Assembly (NCBI GenBank): GCA_964036195.1
Contig: OZ038457.1
Span: forward strand, 18,937,147-19,001,146
Direction of reading: 5' to 3'
Origin: Sphaerolaimus hirsutus
Lineage: Eukaryota > Nematoda > Chromadorea > Monhysterida > Sphaerolaimidae
Length of the DNA stretch: 64,000 bases
Positions 46,401 through 57,909 of this stretch are shown piece by piece. A model generated the notes under the pieces. It worked only from the letters and a program-made list of their open reading frames with translations, ran no database searches and was not told where the DNA came from. The translations under genes and the position numbers were made by a program. Each line of letters opens with the position of its first letter. Positions within the stretch are counted from its first letter, which is position 1.

Positions 46401-49400
46401 TGCGCCACAGCGGATCGAAATAACCTGATAATTGTTACTTCAAAAATGAAAGATCGTTTTACGACAAAAACCGTAGTTTATGACATGAAAAGACCCGAAG
46501 AGCCGAAGAAAATGCATGAAACAGATATGGATGGATATACCGAAAATGGGCCATTGGCCAAAAGAGTTTGTTTTACGTTTTGTGTAGTTTTCGGGGGGGG
46601 GGGGGTGATAAGGCCACTGGCATTTTGAGGGCCGTAGCTGCAGGAAAAAACATAAATAGGTATGTTTAAATAACAAATTTAACCTACCGTAAATACTCTA
46701 TTAGTACGACCCCCTCCAATAAAGCGACCCCTCCAATAGTGCGACCCCCTTGGGCACGTTATGTAAGTATAATGTGACCCCCTCCAATAAAGCGACCCCT
46801 CCAGTAATGCGACCCCTCAAAAATGTGCTGAAAACAATAAAGCGACAGTCCACTTATGTTTCGTTTTTTTAAATTTAAATATAAATATGTAAGCCTACAC
46901 GGTTATCCCCTCCCATTTATAGATCTTTATTCTGTCCCACTTTTCGCCACCCAACGACGGCACATTCCAATCGATGGTAATAAATTGGGACAATTCTGTT
47001 CGTGTTTTTGGCAAGATGCCAAGCTCTCAAACAGCGGCAGTAGAGAAATGGTCGAGAGATGAAGCTTTGAGTGAAATTGTCGCTGTGCAAATGGTCGATT
47101 TGCCTTTGTCTGAAAGTCAAGCTGATATAGAAACTGAATTTGAGGGTGAAGGTGTGTTGCGTTTAGTGTGCTTTTTCCTGTTGTTTTAGATTTCAGAATT
47201 TCGACGGAAATGAGAATTGAAAATTTAAGTTATCACGCGGAGATATTGAAGCAATTTTCTTAAATGCCACTTTTCCACGCCTTAATTAGAAATTTTTGAT
47301 GCTCTGGAAATAAAAATAATAAATGGCGTGAACAAAATGAAACGTCGTTTTTGGCCCCTAATTTTATGTCACACCAAATTCTCAATTAATCTTCCCACTT
47401 AATTGACTACAGATTCAAGTATCATATCGATGCTAGTCCGCCGTTTGAAAACTCAAGCTACACAAGCTCGACGGGCTTTAATTTCAGCAGGTGATAGCTT
47501 TTTGGAAGCTGTTGGCTTATTGGAGAAATTTGGTAGTGTTGCCAGAGTGTTCGATTTGAGACATGGTCTGTTTTGGCGGCTTGATTACTTATTATTTTTT
47601 GGAATTTTGGAAATTATTTTCTACTATTGAAATTGAGGTAGTAATTTAAAGGGGTAAAGTTTGGAGGATTAAAAGACGAACTTTGACGTCTGGTTTCTTG
47701 TGCTATGAAATAATTTTCGATTGCATAGTGGCGATATGGCTGAGTCACGATTTTTAAGTGATAAAAACGCAACTCATTTCTTTACTCATGCTTTTTTGTG
47801 TCGGAAAAAATACAATCAGTCGAAAATTTCGGATCATACTACTCACTATTTATAATCACTTATTCAAATAAGCTCTCAAAACTGCCAAACTTCCATCCAA
47901 ACACCCAGATTTGACCCACACGACATCGAACACAAATCCGTCAACTCAAAATACCATGTCAACTCATTCGCGAACTCCACCATTCGTTCGCGACTATTTC
48001 AATTTGGATAAAATGATCGTTGCGTGCACTTCCAGCGGTTCCATATACGGATTGGATAGTAGAAATGGAGGTGTTTTGTGGCAGTTGTATTTGGGGGAGG
48101 GTGTGGGACCCATGCGTGTGCAGGTAAGATTTTGTGCGTTTTGGTGATATTACTTTTGTGTATCACTTTTTGGGATGTCTAGTATAATGATGAGTATAAA
48201 TAATGATGCCAGAGGCAATAATGTGTATAAATCGTAGCGTAAATATTTATGCACTTCTAATGGAAGTTCAAATTTACGGTTGTTTTTGTTTGCGCCACCC
48301 CCCACTCAGAAATTTTGCTGGAAATGTGCCAGAACGCAGAAAAATGGACTGAAATATTTCGGTGTAAAACAAAATTAAAGTTCCTTTCCAGGCGGGGCAA
48401 TCAGAACCGGAAGTGTGCCCCCTGTACGTGTTGAGGACCACGGCGCACCACCCACTCAGTGCCATGGCTGCTGTCGTTTACAAGAATAAGGTAGGTTTTT
48501 GAATTTGAATGTATTTATGGGATTGTTATTGGGGTGGTTCTTTTAGGGTACCATGTGGGCCCACGTAAATAAAATGTGTTTGCTGGAATCCAAAAATTAG
48601 AAATTTTCACCAAAATACTCAAAATAAATTTGTTCCAAATTTTTACATTATACTACAGTTACTTTACACCCTGCACGCGTGGTTCCCGCTGGAAGCGTGC
48701 CAACGATTTTTTACGCATGCGATTTTCATACAAGGTTGAAAAAAAATCATCTCCGTTAACGCTATACATTGACTTATTCACAACAATCATTTTTTGATCT
48801 TTTATACAAAAATCGCATGCTTTATCGTCATTGGCACGTTTGCAACGTGAGACATAAATCTGTGCGAGGGCAGAGTATCATGTACGCCGAGTATACTTTA
48901 TTGATCATATTGTGGTAATAATCTGTGTGAATCACGCGAGTCGCTACTCCCATTGAAAAATACAAAATACCCCCCAAATGACTTAATGCAAAAGTTGCGT
49001 AAATTTTCAACTTTACACTGTATTTTTCAAAATATTAACCAAAATGTAAACAACAAAAATCCAACTAAAAAACACCCCTACACTCTATTACAGAGAACTA
49101 ATCTAGTGCAAATGGCGATTTTCAACCCCATCAGTGGTGCTTTAATTGAGCAAAAAACAATTGCACACAAAGTCAGCCACGTGGCTCTGCTACCTCAAGT
49201 TGACGATAAGACGCAAGTGCAAATGTTGATGTTGGCTGAACCTAGTCTTGGAGTGGTGAGATTTGTTGTGTTTTTTGTGTGTTTTTTTGGCGGTGGGGGG
49301 GTTGTTTTGGGTGGTCCCGCCTAGTGATGTGAAAAGCGCCAGAAGTTTGGCGCCAAGCGTCATGGCGCTTTTCTGACCCCTAGCGCCAAGCGCCAATGGC

Positions 49401-52400
49401 GCCAGAGCAAATTGGCGCCAAGCGCCATGGCGCGTTTTGCTTTGGCGCTAGCGCCAAGGGCCATCGTCTGGCATTTCGTTCCTGGCGCCGGTCAAGAATA
49501 GCGCATAGCGCCAAAAGCGCCATGGCGCTTTTCATGGGCATGGCGTCATGGCGCTTTTACATCACTAGTCCCGCCCTGTCGTTACATTGTTCAACGATTT
49601 TTAATTTGGATTTGAATGACATCGTCATTATCGAAAATCGGGAAATTATCTTCACTTGGTGCACAGTGAATAATAATGCACGCGAGGAAAGTAGGTAAAA
49701 GTTCTGTGATACACCCATCGCGTTTTTGTCCAACATAATTGACATAATTTTGTCCAACATAATTGAAGTTCGGAGTTTTTGAGAATCAAATGGCGCAATT
49801 CATTCTTATCATCTTTGATCCTAAAACACATTCAGAATATATGATCAGTTGTTTCATTTGTCACCATTGATTGATTTTTTCAAAACCCGCAGGTGACCTT
49901 ATATCCGGATATAAAACTGGATATCGTTCAGCCGCCTGTTTATGTTATGAATGTATTGGAGAAAACGTCACACATACTTTTGGAGGGGCACAAAATGAAA
50001 TCGGTTTGTTTTGTTTAAAAAAAATTGCTGACTGTTTTTCAATGGGATTAAAAATATTGTTCAAGTGAAAAGTATTTTCATTTGTCAATTTATTTGTCAA
50101 CCACATTCAGGGACGTATCCAGGATTTTTGAGCGGGGGGGGCTGCTTGTTTACCGAGCCCGGCGAACGGGGGGGGGGCTCAGCCCCCCCCCCCTAAAATT
50201 TTTCCCTATATAGGGACGGAAAGGCGTTTCGGCGCTAGCGCCATACAAAGGCGCCACGCCATGACGTTATTGGCGTTGGCGCTAGCGCCAGGAACCGCTT
50301 TATATGTATGTAAATATGCATACATATACAGCGAAAGTCGCAAAAATATGCTCATTTCCGAGGATCTTTGTTTACAGGGACCGATCCGCTGAAAATACAA
50401 TGCATCGGGAAGACAATGCGCGCTCGCGCGCAAAATTTTTGAGAAACATAGAAAAATATACATGAAAAGTTGCATTTTCCGGGACTTTTTAGGTCTCACC
50501 CCGGGAAGGGGGGGGCTGCAGCCCCCCCCCCCTGGATACGTCCTTGACCTAGGGTTGGAAAAAAAACGTTTTTTTTAACTCGATGTTTTTTTAAAAAAAA
50601 AAACGTTTTTTTTTAAAAGCTCCCAGATATGACCTAGTGTCAACATATATAGGTATATCAGACACTGGCAATACTCTGTGATGTTAAATATGACCATATA
50701 ATGGCTGTGGAGCCATGGGATAGCATTATAAGTGGTGATTTGTGTCAAAAATATCCATTTTTCGTCGACATATCGTTCGTATATCGCCTTATAGTCAAAT
50801 GTTCGTGACTTCAGGTAAAGTTTGGCACGGAATGGTGATCAAACAAGGTTATAAAAGGAGGTTGTTACTTTGGGAGTGAAGTTACACACTGTGGAGGTAC
50901 ATGGAAGCACATTACCTCAATATTATATATTACAGCAACATATGTCGGCTTATTCACCCATGGTAGCACATAGAAATGGATGTTTTGATACTAAAAATGC
51001 AACAAAACCAATGAAAACAACCACCAATGTCAATTTGTGTGTGAAATTGCGCGCTTGCGCGCAAAAATTTTGCAAAATACCTAGTGCTTAGTACTAAAAA
51101 TTTCGGCCGATGTTTTTTTAAAAAAAAAAACATTTCGGACGTCATGTTTTTTTTTTAAAAAAAACGTTGTTTTTTTTAAAAAAACGTTTAAAAAAAAACA
51201 TCGGCCAACCCTACCTTGACCACATGTATTTGTCGGTTTACTTGATTTCATCACCTACCATTTATTCTTGTCACTTGCGGAATTGAATCTAGACAAAACC
51301 GTTTCCAAGTTACTACAGCGGACGTCAAACAGTATAAAATTGCAGGTTGGAGGCACCCTTCGCTTTGAAAATGTCTGGAAAACCGAACTTCCTCTGAGTG
51401 CCCGTCAGCGATTGCACAAAGTGCTGTCCAAAAATCCAAATCGTGAGTTTTTCGTTTTCCATATTTTTATTATTTTCAAGAAAATGGCTGAACCGCTGTT
51501 TTCAGAGCGCGTCCATTCCATGGGCCGAGTTCTGGGCGATCGAAATGTGTTATATAAATATGTGAATCCTAATTTGGTGGCCATTTTCGTCGCGGCTGAC
51601 GTGAACTTGGCAGGCAGCCAACTGAGTGACGACGTTGTTGGAGAAATCGCTGAAGGTTCGTGGAATGTTTTCATAACATCAGGCACTTTGGGTTCGTAGT
51701 GCAAAAACAGTTGAGTTTAAATTTTTTTGCCGTGAATGGAAACATTATGGGTTCAAACGGGACATTTTTGTCAGGCCCGAGACCGGACCGTTATTGAAAT
51801 GAACTCTGGTACAATATTTGGGGGTCAATACTGGGAGTATTTGGGAGTGCCACTGAGCAGTAAATTCCGAAGAAGCGACTGAAAGATCTAAATATTTCCA
51901 TTTTTATCTTAATCTCATTCTAGTTGTCTAATGGTATGTTTTCAGATACTAGATATTTTGTTGAGTGGATATTATATAAACGCCGTAAACGCTGCTTCGG
52001 TGGTGCGTAAGTCTTTGACTTTAGTGTGTTTTCTTATCATCAAACATTATTTGATGAATTCCGAAAACAGTTGATAGGCACTGATCCAAATACCGTATTA
52101 CCTCGAAATACCCCCATGGGGGTTTATTATTTCGCCAGCAAAATTTGAGGGGGGTTAATTCGAGGGGGGTTTATTCGAGGGGGGGTTTTATTATTTCGCC
52201 AGAAATTTTCGTAAGGATCGTAGTAAATAGTAGGCATTTGCGTACCCAAAATAGGTAATAAATGTGTCCAAACAGGATATATTTGGACATAAAAACGTAG
52301 ATAGCTACACAAACTACTCTATGTGTAGCTGCAATGCAAATTAACAGTAATATACATCATGTACAGTAAGTACATGACGTATTTATTATGTACATGACGT

Positions 52401-55400
52401 ATTTATTATGTACATGACGTACATCATTCCGAAGGGGGGGGTATTTCGAGGGGGGGTTTATTATTTCCCCAGCCCATTTTGAGGGGGGGGGGGGGTTAAT
52501 TCGAGGGGGGGGGGTAATTCAAGGGGGGGGGATAATTCGAGGTAATACGGTAATTTACAAAAACCTCGCACTCATTTTTCAGGCTCGCTAACGGTCTACT
52601 TAGTCGATGCCGTTACGGGTAACGTTGTGATGCAGGAAAAACACGGCCGGTCTCAACCACCAATACACGTAGTGCACTGTGAAAATTGGCTCCTGGTTAG
52701 GGGGTGGCGTTTTATGTTATGTTGTTTTGACAATTTTTGTCGTAAACTCGTCGACATTGTCGTAAGCATGTGTGCGTAGCCTAGGGATGGCACGTGTTGT
52801 TTTTTACCGTTAAAAAAACAACGTTTTTTTAAATAAAAAAACAGGCATCGAAACCGTTTTTTTTAAACAGCAGCGAAATTTTTTGTACTAAGCACTAGGT
52901 ATTTTGCGATTTTTTTGCGCACAAGCGGGCAATTTCACATACACATTACTATTTGTGGTTGTTTTCATATATTTTGAGGCAGTTTTAGTGTGAAAGCTTT
53001 CATTTGTTCATGCTATTGTGTAATAATAAGCCAATATTGTTGGTGTTAGTGTAGTATATAATATCCAGCCAATGTGCTCCCACATACTTCTACAGTGTGT
53101 AGCATCACTTTCAATGTATTAGCCTTCTCTTACAACCTTATTTAAGAGTATTCCATCCTGAACTTCACTATAAGTCATGAACGTTCGACAAAAAGCGATA
53201 TCCGTAACAAGTCGACAAAAAATGGGTATTTTTGACAGAAATTACCACTTATAATGCTATCCCATGGCTCCACAGTTATTATATTACTATATTTGACATC
53301 ACAATGTACTGATATACCTGTATATGTTGACCTATAACCATACCTGGGAGCTTTTTAAAAAACCGTTTTATTAATAATAATAAAAACGTTGTTTTTTAAA
53401 ACAGGGTCGTTAAAAAAAAAGTTTTGTGCCATCCCTAGCGTAGCCACAATGTTCTACTTATATAAGAAACCAAATTTTTTTATTATTATTTGTCAGTCAC
53501 CTCGAAATTTATGGGTCGTATGATTCTTCATTCCATACTATTTATGTAACATAAATTATGTCCTATGTCATGTTTTCTGTTTCAAAATCAACATAACAGT
53601 TGAAACCGTATTTCATAAAAAAAAAACCCCTCACTCCACAGTACACATACTGGAACGAGAAAGCGCGACGCACAGAGTTGACAGTTTCCGAGCTTTACGA
53701 AGGCTTAGAACAGTCCGACCATCAAGTGAGCAGTTCATTGGCACCACTTGGCAGGCAGCCAACTATTTTCACTCAGAGTTACATCTTCCCACAAGGAGTG
53801 AGCGCTTTGGGTGTCACTGAAACTGGTCAGTTGTGATTTTGGGTCGGTTTTTCTTGCATAAATGTGCCGAGCAGCTGTGCAAAATGGTAACATCGTAAAA
53901 GTGCGTCCACCCAGGGCCGTATCCAGGGGGGGGGCGGGGGGGGCTGCAGCCCCCCCCCTCCCGGGGTGGGACCAGAAAGTGGCCGGAAAATGCCACTTTT
54001 CAAAGTCAGCGTAAAAAAATTTTGCGCGCGAGCGCGCATTTTTCACCAGACATTATGTATTATCGGCAGATTTGCTCCCTGTGGCCGAAATCGTTATCAA
54101 TATACTCAATTGTGTACTGTTTGCTGTATTCGTATGTATATTTGCATACATATACAGCGTTCCATGGCGCTGGCGCCAACGCCAATGACGCCATGGCGTT
54201 GCGCCTACTAGTGGCGCCAGCGCCATGGCGCCATTCCGCCACTCTGTACGAAAAATTTGTGGGGGGGGGGGGGGCTGAGCCCCCCCCCCCCGCTCGCCGG
54301 CCTCCGTAAACAAGCAGCCCCCCCCCCCGCTCAAATATCCTGGATACGTCCCTGCGTCCACCCTAAGCCTTGTTGCTGTGGGCGGCGAACTCATTGCGCG
54401 GTTATGATCTTGCGAACTGAATTTTTCTTATGCAAATGCGCACTGAGCAGCTTGTGTGCGCACTAAGTTGTAGTTGAGTAAGTGAAGAGTTTCATTCCAA
54501 AAATGCACAAGCGCCAAATCCAGAGAAATCGAGTTAAGCGTGGATTTGACTTCCACGCATAGTTATTAACATTTTAGCAAAAAATTAGGGTTATAGTCCA
54601 TTTCGTTCCCGAGATACAGTGATACCGTTTTTCAGAAAAATCACAATATTCACGTCGAAAGTGCACATACCGTATATCCTCGAATTAGACCCCCCTTGAA
54701 TAATTCTCCACCCTTGAATAACTCGCCCGTATGATGAATGGAGAAGATACTGCAACAAGTTGAAAAAAACGAAGTACAAATGCAGTGCTGTGTATGAGAC
54801 AAAAAATACGAAAGGACGTTAGCCTACGCAGCGAAAGCAGGATGCACAGTGTGTATTTTACGCAGTGTATACACACCTACCTACCTGCATGTTTTCCTGA
54901 AAGTTATGATGAAAAAATAACTCCCCCCCCCTTGAATAACTCCTCACCCTTGAATAACTCCCCCCTCAAAAACTCTGACGAAAAAATGACTCCCCGGGGG
55001 ACTTATTCGAGGATATACGGTATCCATCTCAGATCCCCTATGAAAAACAGAACTTTCATTTCGAAAGTGCACATATCCATCTCGGACCACCGGAGTTTCA
55101 TAAGTGCACATATCCTAAAAATAATTTCATTTCCAAAAGTGCACGCGTGCTTCGGATCGCTTGCGAAGAGCCGACCGGATTTCCCCTACAAAAAAAAGTT
55201 TCATTAGCAAAAGTGCATGCGTGGATTTCCAAATCTATTTGCACTATATATCAAAAATGTGTGTACCGTATTACCTCGAATTATCCCCCCCTTGAATTAA
55301 CCCCCCCTCGAATTAACCCCCCCTCAAAATATGCTGGGGAAATAATAAACCCCCCCCCCCTCGAAATACCCCCCCCTTCGGAATATGTACGTCATGTTCA

Positions 55401-57909
55401 TAATAAATACGTCATGTACGCAATGTACATGATGTATATTACTGTTAATTTGCATTGCGTACACAAGTTGCAGCTACACATAGAGTAGTTTGTGTAGTTA
55501 TCTACGTTTTTCTGTCCAAATATATCCTGTTTGGACACATTTTTTACCTATTTTGGATACGCAAATGCTTACTATTTACTAAGATCCTTACGAAAATTTC
55601 TGACGAAATAATAAAACCCCCCCTCGAATAAACCCCCCCCCTCGAATTAACCCCCCCTCAAATTTTGCTGGCGAAATAATAAACCCCCATGGGGGTATTT
55701 CGAGGTAATACGGTATATATAGATCTGAAAATTTAAGTCGAGGTACTTTTCGACATGAGCTTTTAAATGGCAGACTCAGTTTTGCTCCGCGATGCATAGT
55801 TTAGCATTTATTTCACTTTGAATTGCAAATATTCAGATGTACTCCCTATTTTGGATGTTTTCTAAAATGTGACATAACTTCCAAAATATTCGCCGGCCGA
55901 CAAAATTTGTGAAATAGAAAATTGTTGACAAATGTTCAAGGTATCTGAAAAGTGCGGGGAAGGCTTTGTCGCCCAAACATGGCGCTGTCGGGCCACTGCC
56001 AAACTTTAAAACGCGATTTTGAAAAATCAAAAAATGTGGCTATGTGCACATTTGGAATGAAACTCTTCAATTGCAATTCAATGACATGCAACTACATTGA
56101 CAAACTATGTACCGTGTACCCTCAAATAGGTCCCCAGCGGAGTTACTTTTTCGTTGAACTTTTTGACTGGGGTGTTATTCGAGGTGGGCGTTATTTTTAC
56201 TCACTCAGCTCACACGGAGTTTTTCGAGGGGGTTTGTTGCAGTATTTATGATATGCAATCTGCATTAGCTAGTAACACGGTTAGAAGGATATGATAAAAA
56301 TGCCCATGTCAAATTTTCTATATCTATTCTACTCTATATTCGATTGGATATTCATATCTGTACGCACAATCAATTAGAAAAACTGCATCAATTTCAGAAC
56401 GTGGTTTAACCCATCGTATGCTGCTCGCTGCGATGCCCATGGGCGGCTTATTGGAAATTCCAAAACAGTTATTGGATCCGAGAAGACCCCTGAACCCCAC
56501 CCAAATGCATCGGGAGGAAGGTAAAAAGGGGGATTTTTTATATACCGTAAGTTCTCGAATAGAACCCAGGGGGAGTTTTTTTATCAGAGGTTTTTGCAGT
56601 ATTGGGGGGTTATTCAAGGATGTACGGTCTACGAGTCGATTGTTATTTCAATATTTAGAGTTTATGGTGTGTGATGTTGCATCAAGGCAATAACACAATG
56701 TTCACTTGCAAATCAGTCAGTTTTCGAGGGGGGGGGGGTATTTTTTTCCTCACCCGGTCAACAGGTCGAGTTCTTCAGGGTTTGTTTTAGAGTATATACG
56801 CTATCTGTAAATACTTTATTATATGTGAATTGCTTTTCTTCTGAGAATCGGCACTTGATATTGGTAGTGGAAAATTACATAAATGCGATAAACTTCACAC
56901 CGGCGTTCTGGAATCTTCACCTAGCATACTTTCCATAAATACCCTAAAAATAAACCGCAGGGCTGTATCCCTACGTCCCGGAAATACCCGTGGGCACTCA
57001 GTCGGTTTTCAATTACAATCAATCAGTGATGCGGATTACTCGAATTGAATCGTTTTCGAGCGGATTGGAATCTACGGCGCTCGTGCTCGCTAGTGGACTG
57101 GATGTTTTCTACACGAGATTGACGCCTAGCGGCACCTTTGATGTTTTGAAGGTGGTGGGGGGGGGGGGGTTTTGAGCATCAATTTTGTGGGCTTTTTGGG
57201 GCGTGAGGGCTACCGTTTTGTTGCATTTTGAAGTGACCGACCGTCAAGATTACAAAAAATACTGCCCGATACGTGTATGTAGTATTTAATCTGGTTTTTG
57301 ATTATTTAACTGGTTTTGGATTTCATCAAAGATCACACATTGTTCCAAAAATCGATTGGAGCACTGGAAGCAACACTGAAAAATTATTTACCGCAAATCC
57401 TCGAATATATCCCCGGGAAAATGGTTTTTATCTTATTTTTTTGACTGGGGAGTTATTCAAGGGATTGAGCTATTTTTTCTAACCATTTTCAAGAAGCTTA
57501 GCAATCAACTGATATTACAAATCGGTCCCAGTAACCAATTATTCAAGTATTATCTATTTAAATTCAACTCAAATTCATAAGCATGCCATCCTCTGAGTGG
57601 GTTTATTAGAGGGGTAGAGTTATTTTTTCTTCACGTGGCCACCAGTGGGATTTATTGAAGGAGGGGACTTATTCGAGGATGCGCACGTTTTTTCTTTCAT
57701 GTAGATAATACAGAGCATATCGTACTAGGGGACTGTTTGAGGAGAATTACAGCAATTTTTGACTCTGGCTGAAATAACTTTTTTCATTTAACTTATAGGA
57801 CGACTTCGATCATTGGATAATCTCAGCCGCGTTATTGGGCCTTTTGATTGCATCTGCAGTCACCAAAAAATTGGCTAGGAGGCGTGATTTGCAGCAAGCA
57901 TGGAAATGA
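40443..57909 (+). CDS. EMC1: ER membrane protein complex subunit 1 (EMC1)
   Basis: Large lumenal-domain subunit of the EMC insertase, which helps place tail-anchored and multi-pass proteins in the ER membrane. Exons: 40443-40528, 41075-41205, 44115-44177, 44471-44750, 45089-45274, 45670-45760, 45971-46147, 46395-46565, 46923-47151, 47413-47565, 47909-48123, 48392-48490, 49094-49255, 49893-50003, 51319-51442 (or from 51310), 51506-51655, 52583-52695, 53642-53825, 56398-56520, 56961-57151, 57799-57909. Together about 1049 aa. Features: signal peptide MILPCALVALCLHVGANA, mature start FEDQIGKFDWR, beta-propeller strands (LAALNVDNGNLG), MVDLPLSESQA, FNPISGALIE, GRVLGDRNVLYKYVNPNL, YWNEKARRTELTV, SYIFPQGVSALG, IPKQLLDPRRP, FNYNQSV and GLESTALVLASGLD. 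It ends with one membrane helix (WIISAALLGLLIASAVT) and the basic tail of the family. Slightly longer than human EMC1. Introns hold over a dozen transposons. Confidence 0.97.
40948..40979. repeat. Right-end fragment of a CCGTATTTCCTC element
   Basis: CCCCCTGGGGGTAAATTCGAGG followed by AAATATGGTA matches the right end of the 19675/52093 families. No matching left end was found, so it is a fragment in EMC1 intron 1. Confidence 0.5.
41838..43144. mobile_element. hAT-type MITE with AACGTTTTTTT arms, nested
   Basis: Ends TAGGGTTGGCCGATG and TTTTTCCAACCCTA. Perfect duplication GGGAAATG (41830-41837, 43145-43152). The core closely matches 21581-22262. Its length is doubled by the insertion at 42491-43092 near its right end. 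Confidence 0.93.
42491..43092. mobile_element. Inverted-repeat element, innermost of a three-level nest
   Basis: Ends CAGTTACCATCCCAAT and ATTGGGATGGTAACTG are perfectly inverted. It interrupts the right arm of the surrounding hAT element between GAGTAAAAAAAAACG and AAAAAAACGTCGAG. The target duplication is not clear, and the superfamily is unknown. Confidence 0.75.
43517..43656. mobile_element. Short MITE with 33-bp inverted repeats
   Basis: The left arm GTGTTGTGGCGGCACAG pairs with CTGTGCCGTCACAACAC, extending through GATAAAAG.GGATTAATG. It is nested in 41756-44012. No target duplication was resolved. Confidence 0.7.
46210..46320. repeat. Fragment of a GGGACC hexamer hAT family
   Basis: AAACGGGACCAATTTTTCG opens the fragment, followed by CCGGGACCGG, GGGACTGGGACTGG and GGGTCCGGGACTGG. 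This is the GGGACC version of the TTCAAACGGGAT family. Only one end is recognisable. It lies in EMC1 intron 7. Confidence 0.6.
46687..46842. repeat. Left half of a CCGTA TA-element with GCGACCCC array
   Basis: TACCGTAAATACTCTATTAG resembles the TA-element ends. It is followed by about seven copies of a CGACCCCTCCAATAA-type unit of 17-18 bp. The opposite end was not found. It lies in EMC1 intron 8. Confidence 0.6.
49322..49567. mobile_element. hAT-type MITE with GGCGCC/AAGCGCC array
   Basis: Ends TAGTGATGTGAAAAGCGCC and GGCGCTTTTACATCACTA. Perfect duplication GTCCCGCC (49314-49321, 49568-49575). The interior is mostly AAGCGCC, ATGGCGC and TTGGCGCC words, matching the subterminal AAAGCGCC. It lies in EMC1 intron 13, 66 bp after the donor. 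Confidence 0.93.
50108..50546. mobile_element. hAT-type MITE, GGACGTATCC family
   Basis: Ends CAGGGACGTATCCAGG and CCTGGATACGTCCTTG. The left flank ACCACATT pairs with ACCACATG once the neighbouring insertion (50550-51213 plus its duplication) is removed, 7 of 8. Both ends carry GGGGGG/CCCCCC runs around GCTGCAGC or GCTCAGCC. The interior contains GGCGCTAGCGCC words and the inverted ATGCATACATATACAGCG word. It lies in EMC1 intron 14. Confidence 0.88.
50550..51213. mobile_element. hAT-type MITE with AACGTTTTTTT arms
   Basis: Ends TAGGGTTGGAAAAAAAACG and CGATGT...-type arm closing in TCGGCCAACCCTA. Perfect duplication CCTTGACC (50542-50549, 51214-51221). Orientation is opposite to 21581-22262, with a nearly identical core. 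It is inserted three bases beyond the end of 50108-50546. Confidence 0.94.
52093..52550. mobile_element. TA-flanked MITE, CCGTATTACCTCGAA family
   Basis: Ends CCGTATTACCTCGAAATAC and the complement of CGAGGTAATACGG. TA lies on both sides (52091-52092, 52551-52552). The arms repeat GGGGGG + TTTATTCGAG/TTAATTCGAG. The core has three tandem TACATGACGTATTTATTATG-like units (52360-52420). It lies in EMC1 intron 16. Confidence 0.88.
52782..53437. mobile_element. hAT-type MITE, TAGGGATGGCAC family
   Basis: Ends TAGGGATGGCACG and TGTGCCATCCCTA. Perfect duplication GCGTAGCC (52774-52781, 53438-53445). The core (TACTAAGCACTAGGTATTTT and later words) is homologous to the 21581/41838/50550 family but clearly diverged, and the termini have changed. 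It lies in EMC1 intron 17. Confidence 0.92.
53912..54354. mobile_element. hAT-type MITE, GGACGTATCC family
   Basis: Ends CAGGGCCGTATCCAGG and CCTGGATACGTCCCTG. Perfect duplication CGTCCACC (53904-53911, 54355-54362). It has GGGGGGGCTGCAGCCCCCCC at the left and a GGGGGGCTGAGCCCCCC palindrome at the right. A GGCGCCA array lies at 54165-54235. It lies in EMC1 intron 18. Confidence 0.93.
54670..55020. mobile_element. TA-flanked MITE, CCGTATATCCTCGAAT family
   Basis: Ends CCGTATATCCTCGAATTAG and the complement of TTATTCGAGGATATACGG. TA lies on both sides (54668-54669, 55021-55022). The arms repeat CCCCCTTGAATAACTCC. The core is shared with 36378-36766. It lies in EMC1 intron 18. Confidence 0.9.
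55266..55713. mobile_element. TA-flanked MITE, CCGTATTACCTCGAA family
   Basis: Ends CCGTATTACCTCGAATTATC and the complement of CGAGGTAATACGG. TA lies on both sides (55264-55265, 55714-55715). Inverted-orientation sister of 52093-52550, sharing the ATACGTCATGTAC core and the CCCCCCTCGAATTAA array. It lies in EMC1 intron 18. Confidence 0.9.
55850..56090 (+). repeat. Dispersed repeat, copy 2
   Basis: Similar to 13920-14190 in the same relative order of shared words. The open frame of copy 1 is not maintained here. It is followed at about 56110 by a TACCGTGTACCCTCAAATAG end of a TA-type element whose other end is not clear. It lies in EMC1 intron 18. Confidence 0.55.
56545..56627. mobile_element. 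83-bp TA-type MITE
   Basis: Ends CCGTAAGTTCTCGAATAG and the complement of TTATTCAAGGATGTACGG. TA is on the left (56543-56544) and TC on the right. The shortest member of the CCGTA group. It starts 24 bp after the EMC1 exon 19 donor. Confidence 0.7.
57391..57690. mobile_element. Degraded CCGCAAATCCTCGAAT TA-type element
   Basis: The left end CCGCAAATCCTCGAATATAT follows TA. The right end GGACTTATTCGAGGATGCGC is degenerate. Between them are GGGG + TTATT motifs. It lies in the last EMC1 intron. The right boundary is approximate. Confidence 0.55.
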
